Shown piece by piece: positions 9,140 to 17,861 of a stretch of DNA of 64,000 nucleotides. The DNA lies in the NCBI RefSeq assembly GCF_000718165.1, contig NZ_JOEY01000024.1:1-64000 (forward strand). The letters are read 5' to 3'. The position numbers were made by a program, and so were the translations under genes. Position 1 is the stretch's first letter; every line of letters starts with the position of its first letter. The stretch comes from Streptomyces fulvoviolaceus. Lineage in GTDB: Bacteria; Actinomycetota; Actinomycetes; Streptomycetales; Streptomycetaceae. The notes under the pieces were generated by a model, which had not been told where the DNA came from, ran no database searches, and worked only from the letters and a program-made list of their open reading frames with translations.

Positions 9140-10171
9140 ATGCCCCAGGAATTGCGCGCTGTCGACTGGACCGGAGACGGCCTCGCGCTCATCGACCAGA
9201 CACTGCTTCCGCACCGCAACGAGACGATGGCTGTCCGCGATGTGGACACCCTGGTCGACGCCATCCAGCGTCTCGTCGTACGTGGCGCGCCCGCGATCGG
9301 GGCCGCGGGGGCGTACGGCGTCGCGCTCGCGCTGGTGCAGGGCGAGCGGGAGGGCTGGTCGACGGACGAGGTACGCGCGGCCGTCGCGCGTATCCGCGAG
9401 GCCCGGCCGACCGCCGTCAACCTCATGGTGTGCGTGGACCGGGTCATGACCCGCTTCGACGAGGGCCTCGACGCGGTGCTGGAGGAGGCCGCCGCCGTCC
9501 AGCGCGAGGACGTCGAGGGGAACCGGGCGATGGGCGCGCACGGTGCCGACTGGCTGCTCGAAATGGTGGGCGTGGACCGGCCGTTGCGCATCCTGACCCA
9601 CTGCAACACGGGTGCGCTGGCCACGGCCGGGTGGGGCACGGCACTCGGCGTCATCCGCGAACTGCACGCGCGTGGACGGCTGGAGGTCGTGTACGCCGAC
9701 GAGACGCGTCCCCTGCTCCAGGGATCCCGGCTCACCGCCTGGGAGTTGGTGCAGGAAGGCATCCCGCACTACGTCCAGGCGGACGGCGCAGCCGCCGGCA
9801 CCATCCTGCGCGGCGAGGTCGACGCGGCGATCGTCGGTGCCGACCGCATCGCGGCCAACGGCGACACCGCGAACAAGGTCGGCACGGTGGGTGTGGCGCT
9901 GGCGTGCGCGGACGCGGGGATCCCTTTCCTGGTGGCGGCCCCCACGACCACGGTCGACCTCTCCACCAAGACCGGCGACGACATCCACATCGAACTCCGC
10001 GGCGAGGCCGAGGTGTTGGAGTGGGGCGGCGTACGGACGGCTCCCGCCGAGTCCCGCGGCCACAACCCGGCGTTCGACGTGACGCCGGGGCGGCTGGTGA
10101 CGGGGCTGGTGACGGAGCGCGGCGTGCTGGAAGTGGCCTCCGGTCAACTGCCTGGTGACCACCTGCGCTGA
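9140..10171 (+). CDS. mtnA: methylthioribose-1-phosphate isomerase
   Basis: The 343-residue enzyme converts 5-methylthioribose 1-phosphate to methylthioribulose 1-phosphate in methionine salvage. It has the eIF2B-like fold with VRGAPAIGAAGAYG near the N-terminus. The catalytic Cys155 lies in ILTHCNTGALAT and the catalytic Asp235 in VGADRIAANGDTANKVGT. The ATG at 9140 follows GGAG nine bases upstream. A longer form from 9095 is possible but adds a tail with no family likeness. It is divergent from the nucleoside importer operon and upstream of mtnBCD on the other strand, so the salvage genes are split over several transcripts. Confidence 0.95.
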   Translation: MPQELRAVDWTGDGLALIDQTLLPHRNETMAVRDVDTLVDAIQRLVVRGAPAIGAAGAYGVALALVQGEREGWSTDEVRAAVARIREARPTAVNLMVCVDRVMTRFDEGLDAVLEEAAAVQREDVEGNRAMGAHGADWLLEMVGVDRPLRILTHCNTGALATAGWGTALGVIRELHARGRLEVVYADETRPLLQGSRLTAWELVQEGIPHYVQADGAAAGTILRGEVDAAIVGADRIAANGDTANKVGTVGVALACADAGIPFLVAAPTTTVDLSTKTGDDIHIELRGEAEVLEWGGVRTAPAESRGHNPAFDVTPGRLVTGLVTERGVLEVASGQLPGDHLR

Positions 10172-10230
10172 GTTTGTTCTTCAACCTCCGCCCACCCTGC
10201 CTCGGCCGGACGGAGGTTAAAGAACAAGCT
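10171..10230. terminator. long inverted repeat after mtnA
   Basis: A 20-base arm (10171-10190) pairs with 10211-10230 with one mismatch and one G-U pair, enclosing a 20-base loop. The arms carry TTGTTCTT and AAGAACAA and are much richer in A/T than their surroundings. It directly follows the mtnA stop and most likely ends that transcript. Confidence 0.6.
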
Positions 10231-10296
10231 GAGGGGCGGCACAGCTGTCTGCCGTGAGGACTGCGAAGATGTCAGGACCTCGACAAAGATAGGGGG

Positions 10297-10491
10297 ATGA
10301 GCATGATCCTGCTCGTCTTGGCCGGCCTGATCGTGCTCGCCGCCGGAGGGTGTGTCTGCGTCGTGTGGGCCTCGCGCGGTGGTCCGACCTGGGTGCGCGC
10401 GGTGGCGACCGCGACCCTGGCGGCGGGTGAACTGGTGCGCCGGTCGGGGTCGAGCAATCGGGGCTCGGGCCAGAGCGACGACGACAGCTAG
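10297..10491 (+). CDS. small single-span membrane protein, function unknown
   Basis: This 64-residue protein starts at ATG 10297 after a GGGGG ribosome site. It has one hydrophobic helix (about residues 3-25, containing Cys-Val-Cys), a short basic/aromatic segment and a hydrophilic Ser/Asp-rich tail ending SDDDS. No family is recognised. It lies between mtnA and the convergent mtnB and is followed by short GC-rich hairpins around 10479-10517. The clean start, ribosome site and helix favour a real gene. Confidence 0.55.
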   Translation: MSMILLVLAGLIVLAAGGCVCVVWASRGGPTWVRAVATATLAAGELVRRSGSSNRGSGQSDDDS

Positions 10492-10521
10492 GCGTCGTCG
10501 CCGCTCCGGGGGAGCGGGGAG

Positions 10522-11130
10522 TTACCGCTGTGTGAGCTCCAACTCCAGCAGCCACTCCACCACTTCGGTGTGGTGGCGGGCCTGGCGCGGGTTGTCGCCC
10601 CACACGTACAGCCCGTGCCCCGCCACGACCACGGCCGGCATCCGGGGATCACGCGCCGCCTCCAGGCGGTCCCCGAGGACCTTCATGTCCTGGCTGTTGG
10701 TGATGACCGGCAGGGTCACCTCGACGTCGTGCGCGGGCTGGCCGACGCCCTTCAGCATCTCGACGTCCTTGAACACGATCCCGCCCGGCTCACGGCGGCC
10801 CATCGCCACCGACGCCACCGTGTGCACGTGCACCACGGCACCCGCGCCCGTCAGCGCGGCCACGCGCGCGTGCAGCTCGGCCTCCGCGGACGGCTTGCCA
10901 CCCTGCACGGCGGCACCCTGCCCGTCGACCAACACCACGTCCGCGGGCGTCAGTTCACCCTTGTCGTGACCGCTGGCGGTGACCGCGAGCCGCAGCGGCT
11001 CGCGGGAGAGCACCACGGACAGGTTCCCGGAGGTGCCCCGCATCCAGCCGAAGCCGGCGAAGCGGGCGGACTCGGCGGCGAGGACCGCCCCGGCCTCCTC
11101 GAGGTCGAGTGCGCTGATGTCGGCGGTCAT
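10522..11130 (-). CDS. mtnB: methylthioribulose-1-phosphate dehydratase
   Basis: The 202-residue protein belongs to the class II aldolase/adducin family and dehydrates methylthioribulose 1-phosphate to the diketo compound. It shows the GTSGNLS phosphate-binding turn, the zinc ligands HVHT (about residues 100-102) and a later HH in RQARHHTEVVEWL, the usual third ligand region. The ATG at 11130 overlaps the mtnC stop by four bases. It is the last gene of mtnD-mtnC-mtnB on the minus strand, giving three consecutive pathway steps in one operon. Confidence 0.93.
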   Translation of the reverse strand: MTADISALDLEEAGAVLAAESARFAGFGWMRGTSGNLSVVLSREPLRLAVTASGHDKGELTPADVVLVDGQGAAVQGGKPSAEAELHARVAALTGAGAVVHVHTVASVAMGRREPGGIVFKDVEMLKGVGQPAHDVEVTLPVITNSQDMKVLGDRLEAARDPRMPAVVVAGHGLYVWGDNPRQARHHTEVVEWLLELELTQR

Positions 11131-11861
11131 GCGGTGCTCCTGGAAGTGGTGATGCTGATCTCGTCGAACGTCCCCGCCTGCGCGTGGTCGCCGACGCCTT
11201 GCTCGTAGTACGGCTCCCCGGGGCGCCGGATCCCGACCGCGTGCCAGCCGGCCGCGCGGGCCGCGTCCAGCTCGCCGGGCCGGTCGGAGAGGAAGAGGAG
11301 GCGGGAGGCCTCGACGCCGGTCGCCGCGGCGATACGGCGGTACGACTCCGGCTCCTGCTTGGGCCCCGCGTTCTCGGTGTCGTACAGACCGGAGACGAGC
11401 GACGTGAGGTCGCCCTCCGGGCTGTTGGTGAACCACGCCCGCTGCGCCGACACCGAGCCGGACGAGTAGACGTACAGCGTCAGGCCCGCCGAGTGCCAGG
11501 CACGCAGCGCCGGTACGACGTCGTCGTAGAAGTGCGAGACGAGGTCGCCGCGTGCGAAGCCCTCCGACCAGACGATGCCCTGGAGGGTCTTGAGCGGGGT
11601 CGCCTTGCGGTCCTCGTCGAGCCAGGCGTTCAGCGTCTTCTCGATCGCGGTCGCGTCGGCGTCCGGCTCGTCCGTCAGCTCCCGCACCTGTGCGATCGCC
11701 CGCGCCACCTCCGGCTCACCCGCGCGCTCGGTGAGCAGCTCGGCGAAGCGGGCGCGGGAGTACGGGTACAGCACGTCGACGACGAAGCCCGTGGCGCTCG
11801 TGGTGCCCTCGATGTCGAGCACCACGGCGTCCACGTCGTAGCGCGGGTCGTGCACGCTCAC
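11127..11861 (-). CDS. mtnC: acireductone synthase (enolase-phosphatase E1)
   Basis: The 244-residue HAD-superfamily enzyme carries the family's [11 protein letters not shown] motif (nucleophile Asp16, with Glu in place of the usual second Asp), YSSGSVSAQ as motif II and [10 protein letters not shown] followed by [13 protein letters not shown] as motifs III and IV. It enolises and dephosphorylates the diketone to acireductone. The GTG start at 11861 overlaps the mtnD stop (GTGA), and its own stop overlaps mtnB, indicating coupled translation and equal expression. Confidence 0.95.
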   Translation of the reverse strand: MSVHDPRYDVDAVVLDIEGTTSATGFVVDVLYPYSRARFAELLTERAGEPEVARAIAQVRELTDEPDADATAIEKTLNAWLDEDRKATPLKTLQGIVWSEGFARGDLVSHFYDDVVPALRAWHSAGLTLYVYSSGSVSAQRAWFTNSPEGDLTSLVSGLYDTENAGPKQEPESYRRIAAATGVEASRLLFLSDRPGELDAARAAGWHAVGIRRPGEPYYEQGVGDHAQAGTFDEISITTSRSTA

Positions 11862-12457
11862 GCGGCGGCCCTGTCGGCCTCGTAACCGGCGGCGATCGTG
11901 TCGTAGTCCGGGAAGCGGCCGGCGATGGTGGAACCGGTGAAGTTGCCGATCCAGCCGTCCTCCTCGTGGAAGAAGCGGATCGCGGTGAAGGACGGGCTGG
12001 TGCCCATGTCGAACCAGTGGGTGGTGCCGCGCGGCACGCCCAGCAGGTCGCCCTTCTCGCAGAAGACCGCGTGCACCTCGCCGTTCACGTGCAGGTAGAA
12101 GATGCCGGAGCCGGAGACGAAGAAGCGCACCTCGTCATCGTCGTCGTGGGTGTGCTCCTGCAGGAACTTCGCGCGCGCGGCCTTCGCCTTCGCCGGGAAC
12201 TCCGGGTCGTCGCTGGGGTGCAGACCGAGGACGTCGACGGTGGTGAAGCCCTCCTCGGCGTTCAGCTTGTCGATCTCCGGGCGGTAGGCGGCGAACACGG
12301 TGTCGCTGTCGGCGTCGAACGGGACGTCCTCGCGGATCGGCCACTGCTCGTAGCGCACACCGAGCGGCTTGAGGGCCTCGGCGATCTCGGCGGGGTCGGA
12401 GGTGCGGCGGACCAGGGTCTCGGGGCCGGACTCGGACCAGGTCGTCAGCAGGGTCAT
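11858..12457 (-). CDS. mtnD: acireductone dioxygenase
   Basis: The 199-residue cupin enzyme oxidises acireductone to 4-methylthio-2-oxobutyrate, the methionine precursor, plus formate. Metal ligands are visible in [12 protein letters not shown] (two His and a Glu) and in GTTHWFDMG. The ATG at 12457 follows GGAG; a frame extension to 12553 adds a low-complexity leader without support. It is first in the mtnDCB operon. A Cys/Met-rich mini-ORF and hairpin lie in its upstream region. Metal choice (Fe or Ni) decides the product in this family and cannot be read from sequence. Confidence 0.95.
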   Translation of the reverse strand: MTLLTTWSESGPETLVRRTSDPAEIAEALKPLGVRYEQWPIREDVPFDADSDTVFAAYRPEIDKLNAEEGFTTVDVLGLHPSDDPEFPAKAKAARAKFLQEHTHDDDDEVRFFVSGSGIFYLHVNGEVHAVFCEKGDLLGVPRGTTHWFDMGTSPSFTAIRFFHEEDGWIGNFTGSTIAGRFPDYDTIAAGYEADRAAA

Positions 12458-12486
12458 GGGGGCAACTCCAGGAGGCTGGAAGGAAA

Positions 12487-12513
12487 GTCCGGATACCGAG
12501 ACAAGCACCGGAC
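12487..12513 (-). terminator. hairpin between leader ORF and mtnD, possible attenuator
   Basis: On the minus strand CCGGAC/GTCCGG type arms (12508-12513 and 12487-12492) form a 6-bp stem with a 15-base loop, followed by a pyrimidine-rich run (ACTTTCCTTCC). It lies about 48 bases after the stop of the mini-ORF and 30 bases before mtnD. The arrangement leader peptide, hairpin, gene resembles an attenuator, but the stem is short. Confidence 0.35.
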
Positions 12514-12560
12514 GGGCGGGGGAGGAAGAGAGGCAGCGGCGAACAGGCGGCAACAGTCGG

Positions 12561-12611
12561 TCAGCCGCGACACGGCGCGCCGGGACAGCGGTGCATGCAG
12601 GGCATACACAT
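12561..12611 (-). CDS. putative Cys/Met-rich leader peptide upstream of mtnD
   Basis: A 16-codon frame reads [16 protein letters not shown], with four Cys and three Met. It ends 104 bases before mtnD on the same strand and is followed by a short hairpin. Short Cys-rich upstream ORFs that sense cysteine supply are known in actinobacteria. There is no strong ribosome site (a GAAAG run lies close by), so expression is uncertain. If real, its translation would link sulfur amino acid supply to mtnDCB. Confidence 0.4.
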   Translation of the reverse strand: MCMPCMHRCPGAPCRG

Positions 12612-12726
12612 CGCTTTCGCGCCAGGTGTCGTCATCGGGGCCTCACTGTGCCGGGTCGGGTGCCGGTCTTGTGATGGTAACTCCAGCGGGCGGGCCGACC
12701 AGGTGTGACGTAGTCGTTGTCTCACT

Positions 12727-12779
12727 TGATGAGAATCCATGTCCAGGGCTTTGACGATTGGCTGGAAACGTTCTCATGA
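12727..12779 (+). promoter_or_regulatory. candidate promoter and inverted repeat before the RbsB-like gene
   Basis: TTGACG (12751-12756) with CATGAT 18 bases downstream (12775-12780) makes a plausible housekeeping promoter for the plus-strand importer-mtnK operon. TGATGAGAA (12727-12735) and TTCTCATGA (12771-12779) form an 8-of-9 inverted repeat bracketing the -35 and overlapping the -10, so a repressor bound there would block transcription. The rest of the 12458-12997 gap shows only the mtnD leader elements. Confidence 0.45.
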
Positions 12780-12997
12780 TCTGTTTATGAAGACGCTGCT
12801 GCTCGTGCGGCGGCTGTACGTGGACTTGCTCCGGTCGACCACAGCCAGCTGTCGCTGACCACCACCGGAGCCCCGACGCGCCCCTCTGCGTGAGGCGTTC
12901 GCCCTCTGCCGTGCGATGGCGCATTCCCGTCCCCTGCTCCGGGTCAAGCACTCCCTCCTTCACTCCCCTCTGCACGACCCCGCACCTGGAGCCCCTC

Positions 12998-14095
12998 ATG
13001 TCCCGCACCCGTGTCCCCCTCGCCGCGCTCTCACTGGCCTCCGTCTCCGCCCTCCTCCTCGCGGGCTGCTCGCAGTCCACCGACGCCTCGAAGGACACCG
13101 GCGACACCTCCGCCTCCGCCTCGGTCGCCACCGGCAAGAAGCCCGCCCCGTTCAGCGAGGGCAAGGTCAAGGTGGCCCTGGTCCGGCAGAGCGGAGCGGG
13201 CGACTACTTCGAGCAGTGGGGCAACGGCGCCAAGGCCCAGGCCAAGGCGCTCGGCATCGACCTGACGGTGTACGACGCCCAGGCCGACAACGCCAAGCAG
13301 GCCACCGACCTGTCCTCGGCGATCAACTCCGGCGCCAAGGCGATCATCATCGACCACGGCTTCCCGGCGACGATCCAGCCGGAGATCGACAAGGCCGTCA
13401 AGAAGGGCATCAAGGTCGTCGTCTACGACGTCGACACCGACACCAAGGGTGTCGTCTCCACCGAGCAGGACGACGCCAGCATGGCCAAGGCCGTCCTCGA
13501 CGTCATGGCCAAGGACCTCGGCAAGAACGCCAAGGTCGGCTACGTCAACGTCGCCGGCTACGCCGCCCTCGACAAGCGCGACTCGGTCTGGAAGACGGCC
13601 GTCGACTCCAACGCCTGGAAGCAGGAGTTCAAGGTCGGCAAGGTGACCGACTCCACGGCCACCGACAACGTTCCCCTCGTCTCCGCCGCGCTCACCCAGC
13701 ACTCGGACGTGACCGGCATCTTCGCCCCCTACGACGAGCTCGCCAAGGGCACCGTCCTCGCCGTCCAGAACAAGAAGCTCCAGGACAAGGTGAAGGTCTT
13801 CGGCGCGGACGTCTCCAACGCCGACATCCAGAACATGACCGCCGAGGACAGCCCGTGGGTCGCCACGGCCGGCACCGACCCGTCCGCGGTCGGCGCCGCC
13901 GTCGTCCGTACGACTGCTCTGGAGCTGGCCGGACAGCTGAACAAGACCTCGGTCGAGTTCCCGGCCGTCGCCATCACCCAGGACTTCCTGAAGAAGAACA
14001 AGATCGAGAACATGGACCAGCTGCGGGAGGCGCTGCCCGCGCTGAACCTGGCCGGCGTCTCGACCGCCGACTGGATCTCGAATGTCGCCCACTGA
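12998..14095 (+). CDS. RbsB-like sugar-binding lipoprotein (candidate methylthioribose receptor)
   Basis: The 365-residue protein starts at ATG 12998 after GGAG and has a lipoprotein signal ending SALLLAGC. The mature region is a periplasmic-binding type 1 (peripl_BP_4) domain with the usual NAKQATDLSSAINSGAKAIII pattern. Its gene overlaps the ATPase gene by 14 bases and forms one operon with a permease and mtnK. Because the last gene is a methylthioribose kinase, the likely ligand is 5-methylthioribose, although the family usually binds ribose and other monosaccharides. Confidence 0.85.
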   Translation: MSRTRVPLAALSLASVSALLLAGCSQSTDASKDTGDTSASASVATGKKPAPFSEGKVKVALVRQSGAGDYFEQWGNGAKAQAKALGIDLTVYDAQADNAKQATDLSSAINSGAKAIIIDHGFPATIQPEIDKAVKKGIKVVVYDVDTDTKGVVSTEQDDASMAKAVLDVMAKDLGKNAKVGYVNVAGYAALDKRDSVWKTAVDSNAWKQEFKVGKVTDSTATDNVPLVSAALTQHSDVTGIFAPYDELAKGTVLAVQNKKLQDKVKVFGADVSNADIQNMTAEDSPWVATAGTDPSAVGAAVVRTTALELAGQLNKTSVEFPAVAITQDFLKKNKIENMDQLREALPALNLAGVSTADWISNVAH

Positions 14096-15605
14096 CGTGG
14101 TTCCCGCGGTCAGTCTGCGGGACGTGAGCATGGCCTTCGGCGGCAAGACGGTGCTCGCCTCCGTCTCGCTCGACATCGCACCGGGCAGCGTCGTCGCGCT
14201 GCTCGGCGCGAACGGCGCCGGCAAGTCCACGCTCATCAAGATCCTGTCGGGCGTGCACACGGACCACGGCGGGGAGGTGCGGGTCGCAGGGGAGCCCGCA
14301 GCTCTCCAGTCGCCGCTCGTCGCCCGGCAGTTGGGCATCCAGACGGTGCACCAGCGCATCGGCGAGGGCATCGTGCCCGGCCTCTCGGTCGCCGAGAACC
14401 TGGTCTTCGAGGAGCTGGCCCAGGGGCGCGGCAACCCGTTCCTGAACGGCGGCAAGCAGCTGGCCCGGGCCCGCGAGATCCAGGCCGGCCTCGGCCTGGA
14501 CTGGAGCGACTCGGTCCTGCGCCGCGACGTCAGCGAACTCGGCATCTCCGACCGGCAGTTGCTGATCCTCGCCCGCGCCCTGGTCACCCGCCCCCGCCTG
14601 CTGATCCTCGACGAGCCGACCTCGGCGCTCTCGGCCGCCGAGGCCGAGCGCCTCTTCGCGCTCGTCGAGCGGATGCGGGACGACGGCATCGCGGTCCTCT
14701 ACGTCTCCCACCGCCTCGGCGAGATCGACGCGCTGGCCGACCGCCTGGTCGTCCTGCGGGACGGGCTCCTCACCGAGGACCAGGCCAAGCCCTTCGACTG
14801 GGACGCCGCCCTGCGCGCGATGCTCGCCCAGGCCCAGGAGGCGAACACGGCCCGCCCGGTGCGGGAAGGGGCCGCGGGCGAGGTGGCACTGTCCTTGCGT
14901 GGTGTCCGCCTCTTCGAGGGCCGGGCACCTCTCGACCTCGACATCCGCGCCGGCGAAGTCACCGGGGTGGTCGGCCTGTTGGGGGCCGGCAAGACCGAGC
15001 TGGCACGTGGCCTGTTCGGTGCCGAGCCCTTCAGGGCGGGCGCTGTCGCGCTGGACGGCAAGGCGTTCGCGCCCCGTAGGCCCTCCGACGCGATCCGGGC
15101 CGGAGTCCACCTGGTCCCCGAGGACCGGCACGCCGACGCCCTCGTCCCCGGCTGGTCGTTGGCGCAGAACATCTCGCTGCCGTTCCTGAAGTCGCTCTCG
15201 CGGCTGGGCCTCGTCCAGCACTCGAAGGAGAACGCCCTGGGCCGGGACACCATCGAGGCCCTCGGAGTCGTGGCCCGCGACGAGCACAGCACCGTCGAGG
15301 AGCTGTCCGGCGGCAACCAGCAGAAGGTCGTCGTCGGCCGCTGGCTCGCCTCGACCCCGCGTGTCCTCATCCTGGACGAGCCGTTCCGAGGCGTGGACAT
15401 CGGCGCCCGGCGCGACATCGGCCGCCGGGCCCGGGCGCTCGCCGCCGAGGGTGCCGCCGTGCTCGTCCTGTCCGCCGACGTCGACGAGGTGCTGGAGGTC
15501 GCCGACCGGGTCGTCGTACTGGCCGCCGGTGAGATCCATCTCGACGCGTACGGCGAAGACGCGGAACGCGACCGCGTGATCCAGACCATCTCGGCGTCGG
15601 TCTGA
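14082..15605 (+). CDS. RbsA-like ABC transporter ATP-binding protein
   Basis: A 507-residue tandem ATPase of the monosaccharide importer class. Domain 1 has Walker A GANGAGKST (residues 42-50) and LILDEPTSAL. Domain 2 has a degenerate P-loop GLLGAGKTE, signature ELSGGNQQK and LILDEPFRGVDIGA. It begins at ATG 14082 inside the end of the binding-protein gene, which suggests coupled translation. It powers uptake through the permease at 15631-16677. Confidence 0.9.
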   Translation: MSPTDVVPAVSLRDVSMAFGGKTVLASVSLDIAPGSVVALLGANGAGKSTLIKILSGVHTDHGGEVRVAGEPAALQSPLVARQLGIQTVHQRIGEGIVPGLSVAENLVFEELAQGRGNPFLNGGKQLARAREIQAGLGLDWSDSVLRRDVSELGISDRQLLILARALVTRPRLLILDEPTSALSAAEAERLFALVERMRDDGIAVLYVSHRLGEIDALADRLVVLRDGLLTEDQAKPFDWDAALRAMLAQAQEANTARPVREGAAGEVALSLRGVRLFEGRAPLDLDIRAGEVTGVVGLLGAGKTELARGLFGAEPFRAGAVALDGKAFAPRRPSDAIRAGVHLVPEDRHADALVPGWSLAQNISLPFLKSLSRLGLVQHSKENALGRDTIEALGVVARDEHSTVEELSGGNQQKVVVGRWLASTPRVLILDEPFRGVDIGARRDIGRRARALAAEGAAVLVLSADVDEVLEVADRVVVLAAGEIHLDAYGEDAERDRVIQTISASV

Positions 15606-15630
15606 CGCCGGCCAAAGGAAGCCGCACTTC

Positions 15631-16677
15631 ATGACCACCACGCAGAGCACCGAGGTCCCCACCAAGGCGGCGATCCCGCCCGCGACCTCCACCGCCGTGC
15701 GCGTCCAGAACGCCGTCATCAAGTACGGGTTCATCTTCGTCACGGTCGCGCTGTTCCTGTACTTCGCGCTGAGCGAGGGCTCCTTCCGTGAGTCGGCGAC
15801 CCTCCTCGACACGCTTCGCTATGTCTCCGTGGCCGCCATCCTCGGCCTGGGCGTCACCCTCACCATGGCCGTCGGCGGGATGGACATGTCCGTCGGCGCC
15901 GTCGCCGGCCTCGGCGTCTCGGTCGCCGCCCAGACGATGGTCGTCTTCAACCAGATCGGCACGGTCGCGATCATCGCGGTGCTGGCGGCGGGCGCGCTGG
16001 CGGGCCTGCTCAACGCCCTGCTGATCGTGGTGTTGAAGATCCCGGACATGCTCGCCACCCTCGGCACGATGTTCGTGATCCAGGGCAGCAAACTCATCCT
16101 GGTCGACGGCCAGTCCATCACCCCCGGCATGACGATGTCCGACGGCTCCACCGCGCCCGGCAAGTTCACCGCGGGCTTTCTCAAGATCGACCGTGGCACG
16201 GTCCTCGGCATCCCGATCTCCGTACTCATCTTCGGCGGACTGACGGTCGCCGCCTGGGTCTTCCTCGCCCGCACCCGCTGGGGACGCGTCCTCTACGCCA
16301 TCGGCGCCAACCCCGAGGCCTCCCGCCTGGCGGGCATCCGCGTCGGCGCGTACCGGGCCCTGGCATACGTCCTCTCCGGCGTCCTCGCCTCGATCGGCGG
16401 CCTGATCCTGGCCTCCCGCATCGGCCAGGGCGATGTGTCGGCCGGTACCTCCCAGCTGCTGGAGGCGGTGGCGGTGGCGCTGGTCGGTACGTCGGTCCTG
16501 GGCCGCGGCCGCCCGAACGTCTGGGGCACGGCTCTCGGCGCGGTGCTGATCGGCATCATCACCACCGGCCTCACCATCAAGGGGCTGCCGTACTACACGC
16601 AGGACGTCGTCGAGGGCGCGGTCCTCATCCTCGCCCTGGTCTTCAGTTTCACGTTGTCCAAGCGCCGCACCGCATAA
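15631..16677 (+). CDS. RbsC-like ABC transporter permease
   Basis: A 348-residue membrane protein of the BPD_transp_2 family with about ten hydrophobic helices. It contains the conserved LTMAVGGMDMSVGAVAGL and IPDMLATLGTMFVIQG stretches of ribose-type permeases. The ATG at 15631 has an AAGGAAG ribosome site. It follows the ATPase gene by 25 bases and precedes mtnK by 13, so it is part of the same operon. Confidence 0.9.
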   Translation: MTTTQSTEVPTKAAIPPATSTAVRVQNAVIKYGFIFVTVALFLYFALSEGSFRESATLLDTLRYVSVAAILGLGVTLTMAVGGMDMSVGAVAGLGVSVAAQTMVVFNQIGTVAIIAVLAAGALAGLLNALLIVVLKIPDMLATLGTMFVIQGSKLILVDGQSITPGMTMSDGSTAPGKFTAGFLKIDRGTVLGIPISVLIFGGLTVAAWVFLARTRWGRVLYAIGANPEASRLAGIRVGAYRALAYVLSGVLASIGGLILASRIGQGDVSAGTSQLLEAVAVALVGTSVLGRGRPNVWGTALGAVLIGIITTGLTIKGLPYYTQDVVEGAVLILALVFSFTLSKRRTA

Positions 16678-16690
16678 GGGAGTTCACGAC

Positions 16691-17860
16691 ATGGGCTACC
16701 GCATCCTGGAGACCGACGACATCCCGGCGTACCTGCGCGAGCGGGGCCACTGGGACGGCGCGACCGATCCGGAGGTCCGTGAGGTCTCCGACGGCAACAT
16801 GAACCGCGTCTTCCTCGCGTCCTCCACCGACGGCACCCGCAGCCTCGCCGTCAAGCAGGCCCTGCCCTGGGTCCGCGTCGCCGGCCCCTCCTGGCCGATG
16901 AACCCGGACCGCGCCGACGCCGAGGCCCGCGCCTACGAGCAGGTCGCCAAGGTCGCCCCGGACAAGATCCCGGCGATCCACGGCTACGACCCCGAGAACT
17001 ACGCCCTCGTCATGGAGGACATGTCCGACCTGGAGGTCCTGCGCACGCTCCTCAACGAGGGCGCGGCGTACGGGCCGGACACGTCGGCGAGGATCGGCGA
17101 GTTCGTAGCCCAATTCTCCTTTGCGACCAGCGACTTCGGCATGGAATCGGCTGACCGCAAGGCGTTGATCTCAGCTTCGGTCAGCCCGGAGCTCTGCAAG
17201 ATCACCGAAGACGTCGTGTTGTCCGAGCCGTACATCGAGCACGAACACAACCACTGGCACGAGGGACTGGACGATCTGGCGGCGGAGTTCCGCGCCGACG
17301 CCCGACTCCGCACCGAGGTCGCCGACCTCCGCCACACCTTCATGACGAGCGCCCAGGCATTGCTCCACGGCGACCTGCACACCGGCAGCGTCATGGTCGG
17401 CGAACGCGAAGGCGCCCCTGTGGTCCGGGTCTTCGACCCCGAGTTCTCCTTCGTCGGCCCGATCGGCTACGACCTCGGCCTGTACTGGGCCAACGTGCTG
17501 GTGTCGGAGGAGCGAGCGCGGGCGCTGGGCGCGTTGACCGACCACGCGGACCAACTCCGGCTGTCCTGGGAGGCGTTCGAGACCGAGTTCCGCCGCCTGT
17601 GGCCGACCCGCGTCGACACCTTCTTCGACGACGCCTACCTCGACCGCTTCCTGCGCCGGGTGTGGACGGAGTCGATCGGCTACGCAGGCACGGAAATCAT
17701 CCGCAGGATCATCGGCTTCGCCCACCTGACGGACCTGACGACACTGGAGGACCCGGTCCCGGCGTCGCGGCGGGCGCTGCTACTGGGCCGAGAACTGGTA
17801 GTGAGCCGCGAGGAGTTGAAGAACCCGAAGGATGTAAGGGCAGTGGTGCAGCCGACCTAA
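16691..17860 (+). CDS. mtnK: 5-methylthioribose kinase
   Basis: The 389-residue kinase matches MtnK along its length: GNMNRVFLA (nucleotide loop), VKQALPWVRV, LVMEDMSDLEVLR, ELCKITEDVV, the catalytic loop HGDLHTGS (Asp228) and the metal-binding DPEFSFVGP (Asp249). It phosphorylates 5-methylthioribose with ATP to methylthioribose 1-phosphate, the MtnA substrate. The ATG at 16691 follows GGGAG. Being fused to an importer operon it implies scavenging of external methylthioribose. No MTA/SAH nucleosidase that would make it internally is seen in this window. Confidence 0.95.
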   Translation: MGYRILETDDIPAYLRERGHWDGATDPEVREVSDGNMNRVFLASSTDGTRSLAVKQALPWVRVAGPSWPMNPDRADAEARAYEQVAKVAPDKIPAIHGYDPENYALVMEDMSDLEVLRTLLNEGAAYGPDTSARIGEFVAQFSFATSDFGMESADRKALISASVSPELCKITEDVVLSEPYIEHEHNHWHEGLDDLAAEFRADARLRTEVADLRHTFMTSAQALLHGDLHTGSVMVGEREGAPVVRVFDPEFSFVGPIGYDLGLYWANVLVSEERARALGALTDHADQLRLSWEAFETEFRRLWPTRVDTFFDDAYLDRFLRRVWTESIGYAGTEIIRRIIGFAHLTDLTTLEDPVPASRRALLLGRELVVSREELKNPKDVRAVVQPT

Positions 17861-17861
17861 A

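Noticed and set aside
12458..12997. SAM riboswitch between mtnD and the RbsB-like gene
   Set aside because: Neither strand shows the SAM-I or SAM-IV core arrangement; the mini-ORF plus hairpin explains the structure better.
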